A DNA stretch of 64,000 nucleotides from JAICJC01 sp963709425 (GTDB lineage: Bacteria; Actinomycetota; Thermoleophilia; Gaiellales; JAICJC01), in contig CAVPWG010000006.1 in assembly GCA_963709425.1 (NCBI GenBank), positions 62,001 to 126,000 of the forward strand. Reading direction: 5' to 3'. The notes beneath the pieces are model-generated. The model worked only from the letters and a program-made list of their open reading frames with translations, had not been told where the DNA came from and ran no database searches. Made by a program: the position numbers and the translations under genes. Positions 50,279 to 57,204 of the stretch are shown here, one piece after another. Position 1 is the stretch's first letter. Each line of letters opens with the position of its first letter.

Positions 50279-51001
50279 ATGCCAAGCCACACCGTGGTCA
50301 TCGGCGCGGGTCGGGTGGGCAGCGTCGTCGCTGCGCGCCTGGGAGCGCAGGCGTACGGCCGCGGAGCGCAGGTGCCGCTCGACGGCGTGCGGCTCGCGTG
50401 CATCGCGACGCCGGACGGGGCCATCGCCAACGTCTGCCGGGCGATCGCACCGCGTCTCGGGCCCGAGGCGGCGGTCGTCCACTTCTCGGGGGCGACGAGC
50501 GTCCGCGCGCTCGACTCGGCGCCCGGCCCCACGGCCTGCGTTCACCCCGTCCAGACCGTCTGGCCCGAGCGAGGGCCGGACCAGCTCGAGGGGGCCTACG
50601 GCGCCGTCACCGGCGACTGGGAGCTCGGATCCGGCCTGGCGCGCGACCTGGGCCTCGAGCCGTTCCCGCTCGCCGACGAGATGAAGGTGCTCTACCACGC
50701 CGCCATGGTGTTCGCCGGCAACTACCTCGTGACGATCACCCGGACCGCGGTCGACCTGCTCGAGCGCACCGGCCTCGACCGCGAGCTGGCCCTGCGCGTG
50801 CTCGGCCCGCTCCAGCATCGCACCGTCGACGTGGCCGGCGGGAACCCGACCGGGCCGATCAACCGGGGCGACGCCGAGACGATCGCCGCCCACCTGGAAG
50901 CGATCGGCCCCGAGCTGGCGCCGCTCTACCGGGCGCTCGGACGAGCCACCCTGCCGCTCGTCGATCCCGCCTCGGCCGCGGCCGTTCGCGACCTCCTGTG
51001 A
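50279..51001 (+). CDS. Rossmann-like DUF2520 protein (putative reductase) in the pantothenate cluster
   Basis: A 240-residue protein with an N-terminal Rossmann motif (VVIGAGRVGSVVAARLGAQA) and the conserved HPVQTVW near 81, then an all-helical DUF2520 domain (LYHAAMVFAGNYLVTITRTA). This family resembles NADP-dependent ketopantoate or F420 reductases. The stop overlaps panC (GTGA) and panC overlaps panB, so a role in pantoate synthesis, possibly as a PanE substitute, is likely but not shown. The catalytic Lys of PanE cannot be placed with confidence. Confidence 0.85.
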   Translation: MPSHTVVIGAGRVGSVVAARLGAQAYGRGAQVPLDGVRLACIATPDGAIANVCRAIAPRLGPEAAVVHFSGATSVRALDSAPGPTACVHPVQTVWPERGPDQLEGAYGAVTGDWELGSGLARDLGLEPFPLADEMKVLYHAAMVFAGNYLVTITRTAVDLLERTGLDRELALRVLGPLQHRTVDVAGGNPTGPINRGDAETIAAHLEAIGPELAPLYRALGRATLPLVDPASAAAVRDLL

Positions 51002-51717
51002 CGACCGGCCTCGTCCCGACGATGGGTGCGCTCCACGCCGGGCACCGCGCCCTCCTGCGCCGGGCCCGATCGGAGTGCGACGTCGTCGTCATGAGCCTCT
51101 TCGTGAACCCGACGCAGTTCGGGCCGGACGAGGATCTCGACCGCTACCCGCGAGACGAGGAGCGGGACCGGGCGATCGCCGCCGAGGAGGGCGTCGACCG
51201 GATCTACGCCCCGACGGTCGAGGAGATGTACCCCGAAGGGTTCGCGACCTCGGTCTCGGCTGGGGATCTGGGAAGCCGCTTCGAGGGCGCGCATCGCCCC
51301 GGCCACTTCGACGGCGTGGCCACGGTCGTCCTCAAGCTCTTCAACCGCCTGCGGCCCGACGTCGCGTACTTCGGGCAGAAGGACGCCCAGCAGCTCGCCG
51401 TCGTCAGGCGGATGACGTCCGACCTCGACCTCGCCGTCGAGATCCGGGCGGTCGAGACCGTCCGCGAGCCCGACGGGCTGGCGCTCTCGTCGCGAAACGC
51501 CTACCTGTCGGCGGACGAGCGACGACGTGCGCCCTCACTGCACCGAGCGCTCGCCGCGCGCGATCGGAGCCTGGTAGAGGGCGAGGTCGACTACCTTGCG
51601 GTCGTGGATGCCGGCACGTTTCTGGACGTCGAGCCGCGACCGGGCGCCCTCGTGATCGGCGCGGCCCGGTTCGGGCCGACCCGGCTGATCGATAACATCC
51701 GGATCGAGGACCGATGA
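50998..51717 (+). CDS. panC: Pantothenate synthetase PanC
   Basis: A 239-residue enzyme that joins pantoate and beta-alanine with ATP. VPTMGALHAGHRALLRRAR holds the first HxGH motif, FVNPTQFGPDEDLDRYPRD is near 40, the DVAYFGQKDAQQLAVV block near 120 and LALSSRNAYLS (KMSKS-equivalent) near 165. The usual N-terminal stretch of about 20 residues before GLVPTMG is lacking, because the GTG that overlaps the upstream stop is the only clear start. The C-terminus is also a little short, but the active-site residues are present. Confidence 0.92.
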   Translation: MTTGLVPTMGALHAGHRALLRRARSECDVVVMSLFVNPTQFGPDEDLDRYPRDEERDRAIAAEEGVDRIYAPTVEEMYPEGFATSVSAGDLGSRFEGAHRPGHFDGVATVVLKLFNRLRPDVAYFGQKDAQQLAVVRRMTSDLDLAVEIRAVETVREPDGLALSSRNAYLSADERRRAPSLHRALAARDRSLVEGEVDYLAVVDAGTFLDVEPRPGALVIGAARFGPTRLIDNIRIEDR

Positions 51718-52601
51718 AGGTCACGCTGCCTCACCTGCGCGAGCTGAAGATCGCCGGAACGCCGATCGTGATGGTGACCGCCTACGACCTGCCGTCGGCC
51801 CGGATCGTGGACTCGGCCGGCGTGGACCTCGTGCTGGTCGGCGACTCGGCCGCGAACACCGTGCTCGGCCACGACCCGATCTCGACGGTCCGCGCGACGA
51901 TGGACGAGCTCGTCATCCTGACCCGCGCGGTCAGCCGGGGCTGCCAGCGTGCGATGGTGATCGGCGACCTCCCGTTCATGTCCTATCAGGTGTCCGACGA
52001 GGACGGCGTCCGAAACGCCGGCCGGTTCGTGAAGGACGCGGGCGCCGACTGCGTCAAGCTCGAGGGCTCCGGGACGTCGCTTGCCCGGGCCGCGGCGATC
52101 GTCGCCGCCGGGATCCCGGTGATGGGCCACATCGGGCTCACGCCGCAGACCGCCACGATGCTCGGCGGCCACAAGGCCCAGGGACGCCAGTGGCATCACG
52201 CCAAGCGGCTCTACGACGACGCGCTGGCTCTCGAGGCGGCCGGGTGCTTCGGCATCGTCCTCGAGTGCGTGCCCGAGGCGGTGTCGGAGGCGATCTCCAA
52301 GCGGCTCACGATCCCCACCATCGGGATCGGCTCCGGCGCCGGCACCGACGGGCAGGTGCTGGTCCTGCATGACCTGCTCGACATGCACGGCGCGGACACC
52401 TTCCAGCCCAAGTTCGTCAAGCGCTTCGCCCACATCGGCGACGCGATGCGCGAGGGCGTCAGCGCGTACGCAGACGAGGTGCGCGGGCGCACGTTCCCCG
52501 CTCCCGAGCATGCGTTCCCGATCGCGCCGGAGGAGCTCTCGGCCTTCACGACCGCCGTCGAGGCCGGCTCGGCCGACGACAACATCCTCGCCGACTGGTA
52601 G
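51714..52601 (+). CDS. panB: 3-methyl-2-oxobutanoate hydroxymethyltransferase PanB
   Basis: A 295-residue TIM-barrel enzyme that adds a hydroxymethyl group to ketoisovalerate, the first step of pantothenate synthesis. MVTAYDLPSARIVD at 19-32, VGDSAANTVLGHD (metal-binding Asp) near 42, LPFMSYQ near 84, VKLEGSG near 112 and GHIGLTPQ near 137 are the family blocks. It overlaps panC by ATGA. panD is not seen in this window. Confidence 0.96.
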   Translation: MKVTLPHLRELKIAGTPIVMVTAYDLPSARIVDSAGVDLVLVGDSAANTVLGHDPISTVRATMDELVILTRAVSRGCQRAMVIGDLPFMSYQVSDEDGVRNAGRFVKDAGADCVKLEGSGTSLARAAAIVAAGIPVMGHIGLTPQTATMLGGHKAQGRQWHHAKRLYDDALALEAAGCFGIVLECVPEAVSEAISKRLTIPTIGIGSGAGTDGQVLVLHDLLDMHGADTFQPKFVKRFAHIGDAMREGVSAYADEVRGRTFPAPEHAFPIAPEELSAFTTAVEAGSADDNILADW

Positions 52602-52640
52602 CTGCGGGCGGCACCGGCGGCGCTCTCTAGAATGGCCGCC

Positions 52641-53027
52641 ATGACAAGCTTTCTGCACACCATGGTCCGGGTCACCGACCCGGAGAAGAGCCGGGCGTTC
52701 TACGAGGCGCTCGGGTTCACGTTCGCCCGCGAGATGGACATCGTCCGAAACGGCGAGAAGGAGGCCACCAACTACTTCTTCAGCCTGCCCGGCAGCGAGA
52801 ACGTCCTCGAGCTCACCTACAACCACGACGGCCGCACGTACGACGTCGGCACCGGCTACGGCCACATCGCGATCGGCGTCGACGACCTCGACGGGACGCT
52901 CGACGCGCTCAAGGGTCAGGGCATCGAGCCGGAGCGCCCGCCGTACACGGTCAGCGAGGGCGGATCGCGGCTGTGCTTCGTCCGTGATCCCGATCAGTAC
53001 CGGATCGAGATCATCGGGCGCGCGTAG
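52641..53027 (+). CDS. gloA: Lactoylglutathione lyase-like (VOC superfamily) protein
   Basis: A 128-residue vicinal-oxygen-chelate protein. Two beta-alpha-beta-beta-beta modules carry the four expected metal ligands: His in FLHTMVRV, Glu in ENVLELTY, His in GYGHIAIGV and Glu in YRIEIIGR. This is the layout of glyoxalase I (methylglyoxal detoxification). In-frame ATG 52632 lies inside a TAGAAT box (52628-52633), whereas the ATG at 52641 is seven bases after that box, as in leaderless genes. The end of the gene contains a 27-base segment repeated 527 bases further on. Confidence 0.88.
   Translation: MTSFLHTMVRVTDPEKSRAFYEALGFTFAREMDIVRNGEKEATNYFFSLPGSENVLELTYNHDGRTYDVGTGYGHIAIGVDDLDGTLDALKGQGIEPERPPYTVSEGGSRLCFVRDPDQYRIEIIGRA
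52992..53018 (+). repeat. 27-base direct repeat, copy 1 (end of gloA)
   Basis: This exact 27-base string encodes DQYRIEIIG near the end of gloA. The same string is found at 53519-53545, where it stands outside a complete gene. The segment between the two copies contains the damaged winged-helix gene. Confidence 0.8.
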
Positions 53028-53048
53028 CCACAGCCGCCGTGGGCAGGT

Positions 53049-53442
53049 CTATGCCAGGCCTGCCCTCCTCAGGTACTCATCCAACGCTCGGTCGAATGCG
53101 CCCGCGGAGAGGAGCGGTTTCTTCGGGACGTGCTGGAGCGGCGCCGCCTCGAACGCAGCCTCGAGTCGTTTCCATTGTGGGATGAACCCGCGCCCACCTC
53201 GAGTCTTCCGAAGCAATCGACGGCCGTCGGGTCGGAGGTGCACTCGGTCGTTGCGGACGCTGACCAGCCCCGAGCATGAAGACGGCCGAGGGCGCCCTCG
53301 AACTCCGAGCGTCGGATAGTCGCGCTCGATCGCATCCAACAGGCCGACGATGGACACCACGAGTGGCCACGCCTGGAATCCCCAATCTGGGCCCCGCCGC
53401 GAGGAGCACCCACGCGTCGATGGATTCCTCGCTTCTGGGCAC
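53049..53442 (-). pseudogene. Winged-helix-like small protein, broken by about three frameshifts
   Basis: Fragments in three frames assemble into a protein of about 130 residues: MPRSEESIDAWVLLAA; then PLVVSIVGLLDAIERDYPTL; then EFEGALGRLHARG; then LVSVRNDRVHLRPDGRRLL and on to LDEYLRRAGLA. The order (DAWVLL, helix, DAIERDYPT, GALGRLxARGLV, RLTPxGR-like strand) resembles a small PadR-like winged helix. Switches near 53394 and 53306 each need one base removed, while that near 53270 needs one base added. It may be a decayed gene or badly called sequence. It lies between two copies of the 27-base repeat. Confidence 0.5.
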
Positions 53443-53518
53443 GGAGACACCGTAGTCACATGGGGGTTACGGACCCGCAGGCGGGGCGCGGCCTTCAGCG
53501 CGTCGGCGTACTGCTTCA

Positions 53519-53545
53519 GATCAGTACCGGATCGAGATCATCGGG
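53519..53545 (+). repeat. 27-base direct repeat, copy 2 (orphan gloA end)
   Basis: This copy continues in the gloA frame as GADPGQVGAGVSIA and stops at the TAG near 53587, without a VOC domain upstream. It appears to be the leftover end of a second VOC gene or a partial duplication of gloA. No other part of gloA is visible around it. Confidence 0.75.
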
Positions 53546-53635
53546 GCTGATCCGGGTCAAGTCGGCGCCGGGGTATCGATCGCGTAGGGTCCCGGTGAGT
53601 CCAGCGCTCATGTCACTGATTGGAGGGCGTCACTG

Positions 53636-54126
53636 ATGGCTGAGGCACCTGAACGGAAGACCGTCGACCTGTCCGCCTATCCGGATCTCGGTGGTGATCT
53701 ACCTGGGCATGCGGGTCGAGGAGCCGCGAGGCATCGAGACCGTCACGGCTCTGGGGCCACAGATCCAGGCCTCCGTCGACGAGCAGCCGGACGGACGGGC
53801 TCCTCCTGCACGAACGGCTCTTCTACTCCGACGACCCGCCCCACACCGGCATGCGCCAGTACTGGCGCGATTTCGACTCGCTCCGGGCATGGACATTGAC
53901 GCTGCCCCACAAGCGATGGTGGACCGACTACCTGCGAGACCGCGGTGGCACGTCGTTCTGGCACGAGACCTACTTCCGGCGCGGCGGATTCGAATCGATC
54001 TATGTCGACGTTGACCCCGGTGTCGGGATGGCTCAGTTCGCGCCCACCCAGCCCGCAACAGGTCCCATGCTCGGGGCGCGCGCACGCGCCGACGCCGACC
54101 GCTCGGGGGCCGGCGCGAGAGCCTAG
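53636..54126 (+). CDS. DUF4188-like monooxygenase family protein (two frameshifts)
   Basis: Three frames make one protein of about 162 residues: MAEAPERKTVDLSAYPDL; then VVIYLGMRVEEPRGIETVTA; then LLLHERLFYSDDPPHTGMRQ with YWRDFDSLRAWTLTLPHKRW, GGTSFWHETYFRRGGFESIY and a tail with GVGMAQFAPTQPATG. This matches the DUF4188 layout (VVFLxGMR start, YWRSFE, GxxxWHETY), a ferredoxin-like fold related to antibiotic monooxygenases and phenylacetaldoxime dehydratase-type proteins. Switches near 53690 and 53793 are each mended by removing one base. The stop shares CTAG with the convergent membrane gene. Confidence 0.72.
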
Positions 54127-54485
54127 GACGCGTTCGTCAGCCAGGCGATGAGGACAAACAACGCGGCCCCGGCCGGTGCCGCCGCGTTTGCTCGCAGCGT
54201 TCTCGCTCCTCGCCGACCACCAGCCGGCGGGCGCACGAGCTCTCCGAGTGCTATGACCGAGACCACGAGGCTCCAGGAGACGCCGACAAGGGCCGCCAGA
54301 GTGCCGAAGATATAGAACGGCAGGCCGGGGCCACCTCCGATCTCGCCGGGGCTGGACTGCTCGGCGAGGAAGCCAACGGCGAGGAGCGCAAGGCCGATCA
54401 GCGATGTGATCGGGCCGATGAGCCTGCCGGCGCCCAAGCGTGGATCGGAATCGTGGTCATGGGAGGAGCTGCCATTACGAACCAC
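54123..54485 (-). CDS. Small membrane protein of unknown function
   Basis: A frame starting at GTG 54485 gives 120 residues with three hydrophobic helices: LIGPITSLIGLALLAVGFLA, then FYIFGTLAALVGVSWSLVVSVIALGEL, then AALFVLIAWL at the end. The N-terminus is polar and His/Asp-rich (SSSHDHDSDPR). The frame is open further upstream but that part overlaps the start of the divergent kinase-like gene. I do not recognise a family. Confidence 0.5.
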   Translation of the reverse strand: MVRNGSSSHDHDSDPRLGAGRLIGPITSLIGLALLAVGFLAEQSSPGEIGGGPGLPFYIFGTLAALVGVSWSLVVSVIALGELVRPPAGGRRGARTLRANAAAPAGAALFVLIAWLTNAS

Positions 54486-54608
54486 CGTGGCATCGGGGAT
54501 TCCGGCCACACCCCCGAGAGGCCACACCCAATTCGACGGATCGCGCGTACTCGGCGCCGGAACACCGGCGAAGAGGGCAAGAGCCGTCACCGAGCCTAGG
54601 CTGCGACC

Positions 54609-55109
54609 ATGACAGCCGTTCTGGTGACGGGGATGTCGGGCACGGGGAAGTCCACTGCGCTTGCCGAGCTCGCCCGCAGGGGCCATAGCGTGGTCGACAC
54701 CGACCACGGCGCCTGGTCGGAGGGCGTGCCGCATCCCGGAGGCGGTTCGGAGCAGCTGTGGCGCGAGGATCGGATGGACGCGCTCCTGGCCGAGCCCGCG
54801 GATGGCACGTTGTTCGTCTCTGGATGCGTTGCGAACCAGGGCCGCTTCTACAGCCGGTTCGATGCGATCGTGCTGCTCAGCGTGCCGGAGGACGTGCTTC
54901 TTGATCGCATCGCCTCACGCCGGACGAACGACTTCGGCAAGTCCGATGCCGAGCGCGCCCGGATCCTGAGCGACCTCCATGCCGTCGAGCCGCTCCTGCG
55001 CACCGGAGCGACCGCGGAGATCGACACCCGAAGGCCGGTCGAGGAGGTCGCCGATCTCCTCGAGTCGATCGCCGGCGTCCCGGGCGCGCCTACGCCACGA
55101 GATCCCTGA
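54609..55109 (+). CDS. P-loop kinase-like protein (shikimate/adenylate kinase-like AAA)
   Basis: A 166-residue nucleotide-binding protein. Walker A GMSGTGKST is at 8-16, the substrate-side VVDTDHGAW near 28-36, FVSGCVANQGRFYSRFDAIVLL near 69-90, and a lid-like RRTNDFGKS near 104. The layout is that of small-molecule kinases, with LSVPEDVLLDRIASR as the typical helix after strand 4. A TAGGCT box lies six bases before the ATG, consistent with a leaderless start. The substrate is unknown. The last 20 bases overlap the end of the convergent gene. Confidence 0.78.
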   Translation: MTAVLVTGMSGTGKSTALAELARRGHSVVDTDHGAWSEGVPHPGGGSEQLWREDRMDALLAEPADGTLFVSGCVANQGRFYSRFDAIVLLSVPEDVLLDRIASRRTNDFGKSDAERARILSDLHAVEPLLRTGATAEIDTRRPVEEVADLLESIAGVPGAPTPRDP

Positions 55110-55755
55110 ACGCGGGCTCGTCGCGGATCGGATCGAAATCCGAGTCCCCGACAGCCGCCGAGCGCAGCTCCTCCGAGCGCTCGATTGCGCGCCGCAGGTG
55201 CTCGATCGCGTCGCCCGGCCGCCCCGTGAGGCTCTCGCAGCACGCGACGTTGTACAGGAGCTGGGCATTCTCGGGGTGGGCCTCGACCAGCTCCCGGCCG
55301 CGGTCGGCCGCCTCGGCGTACTCACCGGCCTCGTACAGGGCGCCGAGCGACGCCCACGCCTCGTCGGTCTCGGCCCCAGGAGGCAGCGCGACCCACGGAT
55401 GCCGCCGCGAGTCGTAGACCGAGACGGTCGGCGGCGGGAAGGACGGATCCGCGAACGCGCCCACCGGGACGGCGATCAGCTCTGGCGCATCGGCGGTGGT
55501 GTAGAAGACCGTGCCGCCGCAGTCCGGGCAGAAGTGGAACATCCGCTCCTCCCCATCTTCGTCGGCCCGCCGCACGTAGTCGCGGAACCGGCCGGCGACG
55601 CGCACCCGGTCCGAGGGAAAGCGGGCCTGGATCGCAAAGGCGCTGCCAGTCCGCCGCTGGCATGCGAGGCAGTGGCACATGGAGATCCGAACGGGATCGC
55701 CCTCCGCCTCCAGGTGAAGCTGCCCGCAACTGCATGCGGCCGTTCGGCTAGCCAT
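55090..55755 (-). CDS. GFA-domain protein fused to TPR repeats
   Basis: A 221-residue protein. Residues 1-115 form a glutathione-dependent formaldehyde-activating (GFA/CENP-V) domain with the zinc ligands Cys8, Cys10, Cys27, Cys29, Cys32 and a later FCPDCGG pair near 75-78. Residues about 125-200 are tetratricopeptide-like helices (WASLGALYEAGEYAEAADRG, then LLYNVACCESLTGRPGDAIE), and the end contains SDFDPIRDEPAFRDLV, which is common in stand-alone TPR proteins of this group. The join lies at the Pro/Gly stretch near 120. The GFA domain probably acts on a thiol adduct; the TPR part may bind a partner. Confidence 0.82.
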   Translation of the reverse strand: MASRTAACSCGQLHLEAEGDPVRISMCHCLACQRRTGSAFAIQARFPSDRVRVAGRFRDYVRRADEDGEERMFHFCPDCGGTVFYTTADAPELIAVPVGAFADPSFPPPTVSVYDSRRHPWVALPPGAETDEAWASLGALYEAGEYAEAADRGRELVEAHPENAQLLYNVACCESLTGRPGDAIEHLRRAIERSEELRSAAVGDSDFDPIRDEPAFRDLVA

Positions 55756-55905
55756 GATCGTGAATCCTAGGGCGCGCGCCTCCCGCGGTTTGGCGAAAGC
55801 CCCAGAGCGGTACCATCGCCATGAGCCCGGGCGCCGCCGAACGGCGGACGTCGGTCGAGTTTTTCGAGGTCCCCGTTCAGACCGTCAGCTGATTGAGCGA
55901 GTGCG

Positions 55906-56164
55906 TCAGGTGACCCGGAACGACGTGTGCATCGTCGTCGGTGAAGGCTGCAGAAGATCGTGTAGGTGCGCGCGGACAGCTTCACCGTCACCGTCGCTGT
56001 CCGGCCCGCACCCAGGTTCATCGACTTGGCGAGAACCCTCCCGGCCGTGCCGATGCGGATCCGGAAGTTGTGTGCGATGGTGGCGTGGTTCGTGATGTGG
56101 AACGTCACTTTTCGCCGGCGAGCACGAGCGTGACGAGCATCGCCGGGAGCACGCGAGCTCGCAT
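55906..56164 (-). pseudogene. Remnant of a cupredoxin-like secreted protein
   Basis: A signal peptide-like start (ATG 56164, MRARVLPAMLVTLVLAG) is followed in the next frame by KVTFHITNHATIAHNFRIRI and TVTVKLSARTYTIFCSLH, then in a third frame by MHTSFRVT and a stop. This is the pattern of a blue-copper-like cupredoxin: an Asn-His-x4-His strand, then Cys and Met ligands at the end. Switches lie in the AAAA run near 56110 and near 55935, and the first strand of the fold seems to be missing, so the gene is probably decayed rather than only miscalled. Confidence 0.5.
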
Positions 56165-56209
56165 AGACGGCCATACGACGTCCGGGCGCAGCCGGATTCC
56201 GGGTATGTG

Positions 56210-57157
56210 CTAGGCATCCTCCACGGCGTCCAGGATCGCGTCGATCACCCCGACGGTCAGCGGGTCATCGGTGCACTCGGCGACCCGGCCCGCCTGCCGG
56301 CGGCGCTCCTCGTCCGACTCGGACGGGTCGAGCCAGGCCCGGCACGAGATCTCGGCGATATGGCCCAGCTGGGCGATCGTCATGGAGAAGCTCCCCCGCC
56401 GGTCGACCCGACCCGGACCGCCGGAGCGGAGGTACTCGCGGTACAGGGCACGAGCGCGGTCCGGGTCACCGCCCCAGAACTCGAACAGCACGCCCGACAG
56501 CTCCTGCCCCGGGTCGGCGAGTCCGCAGTTCTCCCAGTCGATCACGGACATCCCGCCGGCCCGGGTCGGGCGCAGATTGTCGGCCCACAGGTCGCGGTGG
56601 CAGGTGCGAAGCTCGCGGGCCGGCTCGATCAGCACCTCGAGCCCGACCAGGTCGTCCCGGATCGCCGCCATGGCCGCCGCGAACGGCGCCCCCGCCGCCG
56701 AGAGGTCGCGGACGAGCCCGTCCCAGGCCTCGCCGCCGACCGGATCGGTGTACCACGGATCCTCCGGGCGCCGCCCCGCGTATTCGACCCGGTGCATCGC
56801 CGCCACGATCCGGCCGACCCCGGCCGGATCGAGCGTGCGGTCGGGCGGGCGGATCTCCACCCATTCGTACGCCCGGACGTGCGCCTCGCCGATGACCGCG
56901 AACACCTCTCCCGCCTGTGGGCGTACGACGGCCGGCACCGGGATACCGGCCGCATGAGCGGCGTCTTGGAACTCCGCGTCCTCGCCGTCGAGCTCCTCGG
57001 GCACCCCGAGAGCCGTCTTCACGGCCCATATCCCGCGATCGGTCTCGAGCTGCCAGACCTGGCCCTGCTCGCCGCGCTCGACCGTGCCCGTCAGCCGGGG
57101 GCGGGCGCCGAGGCCGAAGACGCGCGCGACGTCCTCGACATCCTGCGGGCTGAGCAC
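56210..57157 (-). CDS. APH/choline-kinase-like phosphotransferase
   Basis: A 315-residue kinase-like protein. The glycine loop region is TGTVERGEQGQVWQLETDRG near 23-42, the ATP lysine is in WAVKTALG near 44, the catalytic loop is TCHRDLWADNLRPT near 188 (HxDxxxxN) and the metal-binding DWEN is in MSVIDWENCG near 205. It differs from the APH-like protein at 49.2 kb and is not a recent copy. It is divergent from the CocE gene, with 47 bases between the starts. The substrate is unknown. Confidence 0.85.
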   Translation of the reverse strand: MLSPQDVEDVARVFGLGARPRLTGTVERGEQGQVWQLETDRGIWAVKTALGVPEELDGEDAEFQDAAHAAGIPVPAVVRPQAGEVFAVIGEAHVRAYEWVEIRPPDRTLDPAGVGRIVAAMHRVEYAGRRPEDPWYTDPVGGEAWDGLVRDLSAAGAPFAAAMAAIRDDLVGLEVLIEPARELRTCHRDLWADNLRPTRAGGMSVIDWENCGLADPGQELSGVLFEFWGGDPDRARALYREYLRSGGPGRVDRRGSFSMTIAQLGHIAEISCRAWLDPSESDEERRRQAGRVAECTDDPLTVGVIDAILDAVEDA

Positions 57158-57204
57158 GCCCCGAGCGTACCGCTTCGCCCGACTGCCGTGAGAGGGTTCG
57201 CTCG

